Assembly: GCF_000702065.1 (NCBI RefSeq)
Contig: NZ_JNKN01000006.1
Location: 1 to 64,000 of the forward strand
Reading direction: 5' to 3'
Origin: Kandleria vitulina DSM 20405
GTDB lineage: Bacteria > Bacillota_I > Bacilli_A > Erysipelotrichales > Coprobacillaceae
DNA length: 64,000 nucleotides
Part shown: piece after piece, positions 37,101 to 43,602 of the stretch
How the letters are laid out: each line of letters begins with the position of its first letter
How positions within the stretch are numbered: position 1 is the stretch's first letter
The notes under the pieces: generated by a model
Databases searched by the model: none
Seen by the model: only the letters and a program-made list of their open reading frames with translations
What the model was told of the DNA's origin: nothing
Made by a program: the position numbers and the translations under genes

Positions 37101-37359
37101 CTTAATTTCAGCTTTATTGATGATCTATAATCATCGTGATAATTCATCACGTATTCTCTTTATTGATGAACCATTTGAAAAACTTAGTCCTGATAATGTC
37201 ATGAAGATGGTAAGATTCTTCAAGGAAAAGAAACTGCAGTGTTTCTTCTGTTCAGCAAGCAATCTTGGCGATATTGGACAGGAAGCAGATGTGATTTTAC
37301 AGGCTATAAAATATGGAAAAGACAATAGCATGAAACTATTGCCATATCATTTTAAATAG
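34105..37359 (+). CDS. jetC: Wadjet JetC-family SMC-like ATPase
   Basis: The start MITMTRTWLINWYGFENS (ATG 34105) gives 1084 residues; ATG 34114 is an alternative. The N-terminal head has Walker A TGNNGSGKSAWLDAIKY. Long coiled coils (about 240-480 and 640-830) flank a hinge-like centre (NYLGWRRYDIIVDPSYLDIAQQVRNKG). The C-terminal head has the signature-like GSNSGAELQIPYTLI and Walker B ILFIDEPFEKLSPDN. It would extrude or clamp DNA loops as an ATP-driven dimer. In complete Wadjet, JetD cuts the trapped plasmid; that gene is missing here. Confidence 0.88.
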   Translation: MITMTRTWLINWYGFENSIDRVGLMTDITGNNGSGKSAWLDAIKYAYIGDTGFNSSSDAKGTGSKKRTIDSYVRKLINASRNEYGRPVSQYNEVYAYIMLEWYDDLNDQYLITGCIIKDDAANTTETRWFNIENMSLDDIHPLSEDNIPYTFQQFRKVNDISYAPNKDEAFNEAMSLLGLKISTYNEGRKNYLRKLKSILTYDPKEVGKISDFIKNYVLDDEKKVDISKLKKTKEDIDELNRTLTRLDEEISFIKKIIDQYDQYHHYDHILLLDEIKNAYKRVVEAKNTIEDINNQIEENKEKRAICEKENESLNDEILLLAQEIEGLDETLDEWDVTKSLHHYKDRESQLEEKRRQLQFKKRDLEELMGQLSYIEKKINTFSEENHLDALDHKIISQIKTKKKEAIFNLRRIVEECASINNAKIPLLEQKKRNVHTQSVEEKDIIEALSKNKFVYHEAKENLALIKDIKDVFKKKNIDSPVEMVCKYVTEIDEEWRAVIENYLGWRRYDIIVDPSYLDIAQQVRNKGNYPHARLVNTYQLKDFECVEQSLMEKLSVSNIHAARYLKFLLGKIVAIEDDNVKEYPRGMKKDGTASLNMTIFSLDFHHVNDYVFGESALSLNIEKHEKHLNELMACLSSLEKNQQYAQDFKNDFQAMLSILHDQYDFDIDLHIEENNEALLACQSHVEELTRQMHENIDFENIRHQRELALEKKKNNEQKVANNRYEMDNIDRQIKKLKSVLDTRKKEVEEAKLALEDAREKNEITANEAINQYEDYLSSHKEGNVLPESKAKSLHKKREQLVAGIMGLQGEFGGKYYSEATIVNTLEAEKMFRHRYNDIQMGNIEMIKTDLIEKKSHYRENFKNEFALKILKFCNDAMMELKRLNKELSETGYDTQYVFDVHFKDDSSDYASIIRFGKTLSEGLLTFTSGNVNIEELDQEMDQIVDDIINSDDIDDYADYRNYLSYDILFSNDTIKQGSLSKQIGSNSGAELQIPYTLILISALLMIYNHRDNSSRILFIDEPFEKLSPDNVMKMVRFFKEKKLQCFFCSASNLGDIGQEADVILQAIKYGKDNSMKLLPYHFK

Positions 37360-37380
37360 GAATCTTCGGATTCCTTTTTT
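37358..37380 (+). terminator. Intrinsic terminator of jetABC
   Basis: AGGAATC, a TTCG tetraloop and GATTCCT, then TTTTT directly after the jetC stop, close the operon before any jetD. Confidence 0.9.
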
Positions 37381-37457
37381 CAATATGTAATAATTTTAAT
37401 ACAAAGCTTCTATTGTGAACTATAATATAGATATCGCAAAAAGAAAGGGTGATACAT

Positions 37458-38543
37458 ATGAAATTATTGCGTGCAATGAGAGAACCTCTTAAATATGTAC
37501 AAGGAAGAGATGCGACTTATCATTTTTATGATGAAATGCACTATATGGGACATAGATGGCTGTTTATCTGTTCCAACAGTGGATATAAGGCTTGCCATGA
37601 TGCATTAGAAACAAGCTTTAGGGATCATGATGACTATCGTCGCTATGAAGTATTTGGTGGTCTTTCAAGCAAAAGTGAAATTGAAAAAATGAAATCCATC
37701 GTTGAAGAAGACCATATTGACGTTGTCGTTGCAGTTGGTGGGGGATCAGCTGTCGATACAGCGAAAGCAACTGCTTATTATACAGGTAAACATATTGTCA
37801 TTATTCCAACTGTAGCAGCAACTGATGCCCCATGTACTGGTCTGTCAGTAATTTATAATGATGATGGCAGCTTCAATCAGTATTTATTCTATCCAACTAA
37901 CCCTGATGCGGTGATGGTAGATAGCCAGGTGATTGCCAATGCCCCAGTGCGCTTTTTGATTGCTGGTATGGGAGATGCCTTAGGTACTTATTTTGAAGGT
38001 CGTGCATCTTATCGTACTGAATCGTCAAGTCTTGAAGGAACAGGTATTACAAGAACCGGAATGGCGATTGCGAAAACTTGTTATGACACATTGCGAGAAT
38101 ATGGCTTACAGGCTGTTCGCTCTTGTGAGGAACATGTGGTGACACCAGCTTTGGATGCTATTATTGAAGCGAATGTCTATATGTCAGGAGTAGGTGCGGA
38201 CAATGTCAATTGTGCAGCAGCACATTCATTCTATAACGGTGTGACTTCACTTGGTGGACATAGTGCTGATCACGGATGCTGCGTGGCTTTTGGGACTCTT
38301 GTACAGCTGATTCTTGAAGGTGCTTCAAAAGAAGAATTTTATGAAGTGCAGAACTTCTGTAAAGAAGTAGGTCTTCCTACTACTTTATTGAAACTAGGCA
38401 TCACGAATCATGAAGATGTGCGCACTATTGCTAAAAATGCATGCGTTGAAGGAGAAACGATTCATAATCTTGCAGGTGATGTCACTCCTGATGAACTTTA
38501 TGATGCTATTATCTTAGCAGATGCCTTAGGACAAGAACTCTAA
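37458..38543 (+). CDS. gldA: Glycerol dehydrogenase (iron-containing alcohol dehydrogenase family)
   Basis: ATG 37458 after AAAGGGTG gives 361 residues. The NAD-binding GGGSAVDTAKATAYY and PTVAATDAPCTGLSVIY, the metal ligands in GMGDALGTYFEGRAS (Asp) and the histidines in GGHSADHG are those of GldA. It oxidises glycerol to dihydroxyacetone with NAD+. No dihydroxyacetone kinase or glycerol uptake gene is adjacent, so it stands alone. Confidence 0.9.
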   Translation: MKLLRAMREPLKYVQGRDATYHFYDEMHYMGHRWLFICSNSGYKACHDALETSFRDHDDYRRYEVFGGLSSKSEIEKMKSIVEEDHIDVVVAVGGGSAVDTAKATAYYTGKHIVIIPTVAATDAPCTGLSVIYNDDGSFNQYLFYPTNPDAVMVDSQVIANAPVRFLIAGMGDALGTYFEGRASYRTESSSLEGTGITRTGMAIAKTCYDTLREYGLQAVRSCEEHVVTPALDAIIEANVYMSGVGADNVNCAAAHSFYNGVTSLGGHSADHGCCVAFGTLVQLILEGASKEEFYEVQNFCKEVGLPTTLLKLGITNHEDVRTIAKNACVEGETIHNLAGDVTPDELYDAIILADALGQEL

Positions 38544-38599
38544 AGATTGACTTCCTCTTTCTTGTTGATTAAACTTGAAAACAATAAGGGGGAGAATAT

Positions 38600-39151
38600 A
38601 TGCATATTAGAGATGCCAAAATTGAAGATGCAAAACGTCTTATTGAAATCTATAACTACTATATTAAAAATACAGCCATCACATTTGAATATGATGAAGT
38701 GAGTGAAGATGAGTTTATTGATCGTATGAAGGAGATCATGTCTTTTTATCCTTATCTTGTCATTGAAGATGAAGGTCAAGTTCAAGGATATGCTTATGCT
38801 CATGCCTTCTATCCTCGTGCCGCCTATTCATGGTCATGTGAGCTAAGCATCTATCTTGATCACCACGCTAAAGGGAAAGGCTATGGACGTAAGCTTTATG
38901 AAGAGATAGAGAAGGCATTATTTAAAATGGGGATGACCAACCTTTATGCTTGCATTAGCGTTCCTGAAGTTGAAGATGAGACATTAACTAACAACAGTGC
39001 ACAGTTCCATGCACATTTAGGATTTCATAAAGTAGGTACATTTAAAAACTGTGGCTACAAGTTTGATCGCTGGTATCATATGATCTGGATGGAAAAAATC
39101 ATTAATGAACATGTTATTCATCCATCAATTAAAGCGTATAAAGATATATAA
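38600..39151 (+). CDS. GNAT acetyltransferase (phosphinothricin acetyltransferase-like)
   Basis: The 183-residue protein starts MHIRDAKIEDAKRLIEIYNYYIKNTAITFEYDEV, and has YAYAHAFYPRAAYSWSCELSIYLDHHAKGKGYGRKLYEEIE with the acetyl-CoA loop KGKGYGR. It ends with NSAQFHAHLGFHKVGTFKNCGYKFDRWYHMIWME. This matches the MnaT/phosphinothricin N-acetyltransferase group, which acetylates small amines. A GGGGGAG ribosome site fixes the start. Confidence 0.9.
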   Translation: MHIRDAKIEDAKRLIEIYNYYIKNTAITFEYDEVSEDEFIDRMKEIMSFYPYLVIEDEGQVQGYAYAHAFYPRAAYSWSCELSIYLDHHAKGKGYGRKLYEEIEKALFKMGMTNLYACISVPEVEDETLTNNSAQFHAHLGFHKVGTFKNCGYKFDRWYHMIWMEKIINEHVIHPSIKAYKDI

Positions 39152-39209
39152 TCCATTTTTCACAGTGATTTTACTTCCTTTTTCTATAATGAAGAAGAGG
39201 AGTGAAATT

Positions 39210-39677
39210 ATGATTGCGATAAAGCAATTGACAATTGAGAATGTAGATGAACTACTTAAGATGAGAAAACTCTCATTATCGCAGGTCTTTGAAGAAGAAA
39301 AGAAAGAGATGAGCGATGAGGAATGGTCAAGTCTTGAGAAAGAGACGAGACTGTATTATTTAGAAGAGCTTGTAGCCAATAGACATATTGCAGTGGCAGC
39401 TTATGAGGGTGAAGAGTTATTAGGATGGGGCGGTATGTGTCTTCATCGAGAAATGCCTTCACCTGATAATATGAGTGGTCAAAGTGGATATCTTATGAAT
39501 ATCTATACAAAAAAACAACACCGTGGAAAAGGTGTTGGTAAAGCCATCTGTCGTCATCTTATTCGTCTTGCAAAAAAGATTGGTATTGATAAGATCTATC
39601 TTGAAAGTACAGAAGAAGGTAAGCATCTTTATCGTAGGCTGGGCTTTCAGGATACGGAAGACTATATGAAACTATAA
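39210..39677 (+). CDS. GNAT acetyltransferase
   Basis: ATG 39210 follows GAGGAGTG and gives 155 residues; a longer frame is not supported by an SD. It has a standard GNAT core: MIAIKQLTIENVDELLKMRKLSL, GWGGMCLHRE, SGYLMNIYTKKQHRGKGVGKAICRHLIRLAKKIG (acetyl-CoA motif RGKGVG) and LYRRLGFQDTEDYM. Substrate unknown. It ends at a terminator shared with a small minus-strand gene. Confidence 0.88.
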   Translation: MIAIKQLTIENVDELLKMRKLSLSQVFEEEKKEMSDEEWSSLEKETRLYYLEELVANRHIAVAAYEGEELLGWGGMCLHREMPSPDNMSGQSGYLMNIYTKKQHRGKGVGKAICRHLIRLAKKIGIDKIYLESTEEGKHLYRRLGFQDTEDYMKL

Positions 39678-39706
39678 AGCAGGGAGAATTATCTCCTTGC
39701 TTTTTT
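39677..39706. terminator. Bidirectional terminator overlapping a minus-strand stop codon
   Basis: AAGCAGGGAGA and TCTCCTTGCTT pair around ATTA, followed by TTTTTT. The stop of the small membrane gene on the other strand is in the loop. An almost identical copy lies at 41736. Confidence 0.85.
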
Positions 39707-39883
39707 GTGTTCAATAAAAATATAAAACAAAAGTGAGAAAATAAAGAAAAATGCAGATAAGATGCTATAACAAAAAAAGAAATAGTCAAATATTGGGGAA
39801 GTTTCAGTTACGAACGATATAATGATAAGAATAATTAAAAGAATGCTGTTTAACGTAAGAATTCGTTGTATTAATCTGTTCAT
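39689..39883 (-). CDS. Small two-span membrane protein
   Basis: The 64-residue product has two hydrophobic helices (ILLIILIIISFV and FFFCYSILSAFFFIFSLLFYIF) and a basic end (EHKKARR). AGGAGAAAAG lies just before the ATG on the minus strand. I do not recognise the family. A frameshifted second copy with the same terminator is at 41749-41942, so the gene was duplicated. It would be too small to place without that conservation. Confidence 0.6.
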   Translation of the reverse strand: MNRLIQRILTLNSILLIILIIISFVTETSPIFDYFFFCYSILSAFFFIFSLLFYIFIEHKKARR

Positions 39884-40106
39884 TGTTCTTTTCTCCTTGT
39901 ATGTATCTTATTCTATCATCTGTAAAGATACTTACAATATTTATACATTTAAAATAATGTTTTGAAGAGACATCTGAATAGTAGCATTATTTTAATGTGT
40001 TATTGTCAATAAACTTTTAAAAAAGTAAAATTTGTAATAAAATTAACATGGGATTGACTAATAAATGACATTAAGTTGATTCACGCACACAATATGGATT
40101 TTAAGG

Positions 40107-40643
40107 GTGTGGATTCATCAGTTGAAACAAAAAAGTATTTTGATGATGAATATCCCAATTGCACATTATGGATCAATGGATCTTGATTCACTTGAAATGT
40201 TGCAGGATATTGTTGGTACATTGCAAGTAAAAGTGCCAAATGATTCACTTGCAAAAGTAAGCGGGATGAAAAAAAGTGACGTTGTTACGATTACCAAAGA
40301 CAATGTTGAAGAATTTGTTAGAACTAGAGATACAGACAAAGATTATTATGCACAGAATCGACCTGCTCGTCAGCAGGTATACAATGAAGCTTTCTATGCG
40401 AAGATTAAATCGATGCTTGAAGATGATTTTGAAGAAACTGTTACTAAATTATATGGATTTGTATCGCGTATTGTTACCAATGTATCCTATCAGGATATTG
40501 TTGCTTTTGGTAATATGATGCTCGAATATAAATACTCATCTGATCAAAATTATGTCTTGCCAGGAAAGAATGGCAAGGATAGTGATTATGATGCATATTA
40601 CCTTGACTAATCATCTCTAAAAGATATGATTGTCAAAAAATAA
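40107..40643 (+). pseudogene. 5'-truncated LytR-CpsA-Psr copy
   Basis: From about 40145 the frame (MNIPIAHYGSMDLDSLEMLQDIVGTLQVKVPND onwards) is a near-identical copy of the last 170 residues of the LCP protein at 43562 (VSRIVTNVSYQDIV, GNMMLEYKYSSDQNYVLPGKNGKD). It lacks the membrane anchor and the first half of the LCP domain with its catalytic arginines. It also has a nonsense change: CAA of the parent is TAA at 40608, though homology runs on to 40643. The copy must come from a duplication or a recombination event with the capsule operon. Confidence 0.88.
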
Positions 40644-40690
40644 ACTAAAGGAGGTTATCATTTGATGAAAAAAAGAAAACAGGAAGGAGA

Positions 40691-41686
40691 GTGCTGAGCT
40701 TTTTGCTCACGCTGGCAATGGTTGTCGGGCTATTGTCGGGGATGAGACTGACTGCAATTGCAGCAGAAAACAGTACAGATTACACCCTCACCATCCCGTC
40801 CACGCTGACGGTTGCGAACAGCGGCTGGAACGCCACGGACGGCATCAGTGCCACGGGTTCACTGGCCGACGGCAAGAAGCTGACCGTGACCGCAAGCTCC
40901 GAAAATAGCTGGGCGCTCAAGTCCGGCGACAACTCCGTGGGCTACAACCTGGCGACTGCCACGGGCACTTACAGCGGCAGCGCAACACCCGCCTCTTGGG
41001 AGTTCACCGAGCTTTCCAATACCGCAGCGACCAAGCCCATGGGCATCATCGTGGAGGATTACACCAACAAGCCCGCTGGCACCTATCAGGACACCGTGAC
41101 CTTTACGGCGAAGGTGGAAAACACGGGTATTCCCGTATCCAGCGTTACCATCAACAACGCCCCAACGGAAGCCCTTTTCGTCAATTCTACGGGAACGCTC
41201 ACGGCAACCGTTTCGCCAAATGACGCGACGGATAAGACCGTCACATGGTCGAGCAGCGACCCCGACTATGTGAGTATCAACGAGACAACAGGCGAATACA
41301 CGATCATGGGAAAAAAAGGCTACGGCTCGGCTACTATCACTGCAACGGCAGGTGATAAAACAGCTACCTGCACCATAACAGGAAAGGTTCACCATACCTC
41401 ACTGCAAGCCGGAGATATAATCCGTGTAGGAGAAACGATTTATACTGGCGGTAGCTGGTCTGTTAATATTAAGCCAGTTACGAGCTTTGGGACTTATGCC
41501 GGAGTAATCACATTGGTTGAAGATGAAACAAATGGTAAATTATACTATAAATTTAGTCGTGGAAGTAATAACTCTATGCCAAACTGGACAAGCTTTAGAG
41601 TAACAGATAATACTGACGGGCTTTATATAGTAAGTGGTACAGGTACAGGTTCAGATAGGTTTGTATTTGGAGTCCATACGAAATAA
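40691..41686 (+). CDS. GC-rich, laterally acquired secreted Big_2 surface protein with disrupted start
   Basis: The open frame gives 331 residues: signal peptide (LSFLLTLAMVVGLLSGMRLTAIAAE), a domain with TLTIPSTLTVANSGW, a Big_2 Ig-like domain (VSSVTINNAP, LFVNSTGTLTATVSPNDATDKTVTWSSSDPDYVSINETTGEYTIMGKKGYGSATITATAGDKTATCTIT) and a last beta-rich domain. Bases 40700-41390 are about 50-67% GC, unlike the rest of the window. The final 280 bases are near 28% GC. The ATG at 40665, with AAAGGAGG at good distance, is out of frame by one A in a poly-A run. Expression from GTG 40691 is doubtful. Confidence 0.6.
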   Translation: MLSFLLTLAMVVGLLSGMRLTAIAAENSTDYTLTIPSTLTVANSGWNATDGISATGSLADGKKLTVTASSENSWALKSGDNSVGYNLATATGTYSGSATPASWEFTELSNTAATKPMGIIVEDYTNKPAGTYQDTVTFTAKVENTGIPVSSVTINNAPTEALFVNSTGTLTATVSPNDATDKTVTWSSSDPDYVSINETTGEYTIMGKKGYGSATITATAGDKTATCTITGKVHHTSLQAGDIIRVGETIYTGGSWSVNIKPVTSFGTYAGVITLVEDETNGKLYYKFSRGSNNSMPNWTSFRVTDNTDGLYIVSGTGTGSDRFVFGVHTK

Positions 41687-41735
41687 CACCATTTTATTAT
41701 TGAGCCCAAAATGTCCATTTTGTAAACAGCCTGAA
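41687..41735. other. Short spacer after the Big_2 gene
   Basis: No gene or clear signal is visible. The next feature is the duplicated terminator. Confidence 0.4.
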
Positions 41736-41766
41736 AAGCAAGGAGAAATTATCTCCTTGCTTTTTT
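41736..41766. terminator. Duplicated terminator copy
   Basis: AAGCAAGGAGA and TCTCCTTGCTT pair around AATTA with a TTTT tail. It matches the terminator at 39677 almost base for base. Confidence 0.8.
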
Positions 41767-41942
41767 GCGTTCAGTAAAATAATAAATGATGATAACAGCT
41801 ATAAAATAGCTGGCAGAAGCTATGCTGTAATAAAAGAAGAAAATGTCAAATAAATCAGATGTGTTCATTAAAATAGCAATGCTGATGAAAAAAACAGTAC
41901 GAAACAGTTTGCAATAAGAATACGATGCAGAACTCTATTCAT
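41749..41942 (-). pseudogene. Frameshifted copy of the small two-span membrane protein
   Basis: On the minus strand from ATG 41942 it reads MNRVLHRILIANCFVLFFSS, then stops. After a run of seven T, another frame continues as ISIAILMNTSDLFDIFFFYYSI and ends ERKKARR in register with the intact gene at 39689. One extra base in the T run would restore the frame. A homopolymer slip, or an assembly error, could account for it. Confidence 0.75.
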
Positions 41943-42000
41943 GATTCACGCTCCTTTGTTTTATTCTAACAGTTATATGATGTTGACAAGACTTATGCTC

Positions 42001-42030
42001 TTGAACAAAAAGAGATACTGTTTTTATAAT
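42001..42030 (+). promoter_or_regulatory. Promoter of the second capsule operon
   Basis: TTGAAC (42001-42006), an 18-base spacer and TATAAT (42025-42030) form a promoter about 150 bases before the Wzz-type gene. Confidence 0.6.
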
Positions 42031-42048
42031 TATAAGATTATTCACGTA

Positions 42049-42069
42049 CTACCGTTCGGTAGCTTTTTT
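42049..42069 (+). terminator. Possible attenuator in the capsule operon leader
   Basis: CTACCG, TT, CGGTAG followed by CTTTTTTCC lies about 12-25 bases after the predicted start site and before the first gene. A terminator here, with no gene to terminate upstream, suggests transcription attenuation or antitermination. Confidence 0.55.
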
Positions 42070-42178
42070 CCATTTTTTTTAATTTGATCTTCTTTTAAAA
42101 AGTAATTTTTATGTTATAATATTTTTATATTTTACAAAAAATGCCGTTTATCAGTATTTTGGTTATAGGAGGGGTAGT

Positions 42179-42919
42179 GTGAATTCAGCAAATGAATCAC
42201 TTAAACAGTTTAACGATGATGTCTATGAGATTGATCTTAAAGCTTTGTTTATAAAGATCAAGACATTATGGTACTTTGTCGTTGTATGTGCATTAGCAGG
42301 AGGTATCTTAGGATTATCTTATTTTACATTTTTGTCAACACCACATTATCAGTCTAGTTCGATGGTGTATTTAAGAAGCTCGGATAAAAAGATTTCATTG
42401 GAATCTTTACAGTTGAGTTCTAACTTAACATCAGATTATGAAATTATTTTTACATCGAGACCTAATCTTGAGGCAGTTATTAATAAGCTTTCATTAAAGT
42501 ATACAACAAAGCAGCTTAATAATATGATAAAGATTGAAAATCCTCAGGAAACACGTATTTTAAAGATTTCTGTTACTTCTGATAGTGCTACAGAAGCGAT
42601 GAAAATCTGTAATGCTCTTGTAGAAGAAGGAATGGATGACATTCGTGAGATTGATTCACAGGAACCATATCGTATTGAAAAAGCAATTGTTAATAATGAA
42701 AGAGTAGGACTTAGTCTTTTGAAATCAACTGCTTTAGGTGGCTTAATTGGTATGCTGCTTTGTTTAGGATATATTACATTGCGTTTTGTACTTGATGATG
42801 CATTTACGAGTGTTGAAGATGTGGAAGCAACACTTGATCTTCCAGTATTAGCGGTTGTAGTAGACGATAAAGCATTGCATTATGTCAAGAAATCTGGAAA
42901 GAAGAGAGGTAAGAAATAA
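42179..42919 (+). CDS. Wzz/YveK capsular tyrosine-kinase modulator
   Basis: GTG 42179 after AGGAGGGG gives 246 residues: cytoplasmic N-terminus, helix 1 (about 31-51), an extracytoplasmic domain, helix 2 (about 180-200), and a C-terminal juxtamembrane tail (TLRFVLDDAFTSVEDVEATLDLPVLAVVVDDKALHYVKK). That tail activates the cytoplasmic tyrosine kinase encoded by the next gene. The similar protein at 28760 lacks it. Chain-length control and kinase activation are the family roles. It overlaps cpsD by one base. Confidence 0.93.
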   Translation: MNSANESLKQFNDDVYEIDLKALFIKIKTLWYFVVVCALAGGILGLSYFTFLSTPHYQSSSMVYLRSSDKKISLESLQLSSNLTSDYEIIFTSRPNLEAVINKLSLKYTTKQLNNMIKIENPQETRILKISVTSDSATEAMKICNALVEEGMDDIREIDSQEPYRIEKAIVNNERVGLSLLKSTALGGLIGMLLCLGYITLRFVLDDAFTSVEDVEATLDLPVLAVVVDDKALHYVKKSGKKRGKK

Positions 42920-43602
42920 TGGAAGAGAAAAATTTTATTGAAATTGAAACACAGATCATTACAACTCATTCTTCTTCTCTTGAATCATTTAAGAAGCTAA
43001 GAACAAATTTAATGTATACGGATAATCTGAAAGTGATTTCATTGACATCTTCTATTCCTGATGAGGGAAAGACTGTTATTGCCTTTAATTTAGCATATGC
43101 TTTTGCTCAGATGGGCAAGAAGGTCTGTCTTGTGGATTGTGATTTAAGAAGATCATCTTTAAAAGAGTATCTAATGCTTACTAAGCATCATGATGGTGTT
43201 TCTGAACTTTTAACTAATCAAGGAAAAGATGGTCTAAACAGTACTAATATCGATAATCTCTATATCATGTTGGCAGGTAAGACACCGCCAAATCCATCAG
43301 AGATTCTTTCGTCTTCTCATTTTACAGATATGATTGAATCTTTAAGAGAACAGTTTGATTATGTGATTATCGATACACCACCTGTAGCGGCTGGATCTGA
43401 TGCAACTGTTGTATCACGCGCAGTTGATGGAACTGTATTCGTTTTAAGAAATGAATTCACTTCAAAGAAGGTTGCCAAGCGTGCAATTGGTGAATTAACA
43501 AATAACGGAGGAAGAGTTGTAGGGGTTGTCCTGAGTCGAGTAAAAGCTTCTTCCCAGGATTATGGCCGCTATGGCTACTATGGATATTATGGATATTATT
43601 AA
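42919..43602 (+). CDS. BY-kinase CpsD/YveL (tyrosine autokinase)
   Basis: The 227-residue cytoplasmic kinase has Walker A-like SSIPDEGKTVIAFNLAYAFAQMG, Walker A' VCLVDCDLRRSS, and Walker B FDYVIIDTPPVAAGSDA. It ends with the tyrosine cluster YGRYGYYGYYGYY, the autophosphorylation tail. It needs the Wzz-type protein upstream for activity, and the CpsB phosphatase at 45143 would reverse it. The tail's coding sequence overlaps the start of the LCP gene by 41 bases. Confidence 0.95.
   Translation: MEEKNFIEIETQIITTHSSSLESFKKLRTNLMYTDNLKVISLTSSIPDEGKTVIAFNLAYAFAQMGKKVCLVDCDLRRSSLKEYLMLTKHHDGVSELLTNQGKDGLNSTNIDNLYIMLAGKTPPNPSEILSSSHFTDMIESLREQFDYVIIDTPPVAAGSDATVVSRAVDGTVFVLRNEFTSKKVAKRAIGELTNNGGRVVGVVLSRVKASSQDYGRYGYYGYYGYY

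Noticed and set aside
32149-37359. MukBEF condensin
   Set aside because: Gene order, the sizes and the JetA-like N-terminus fit the Wadjet family better; MukB is much larger (about 1480 residues) and restricted to gamma-proteobacteria.
40859-41395. A 178-codon open frame on the minus strand inside the GC-rich Big_2 gene
   Set aside because: GC-rich DNA gives long antisense open frames by chance; the plus-strand product has a signal peptide and a recognisable Big_2 domain, and the antisense one has neither a ribosome site nor known motifs.
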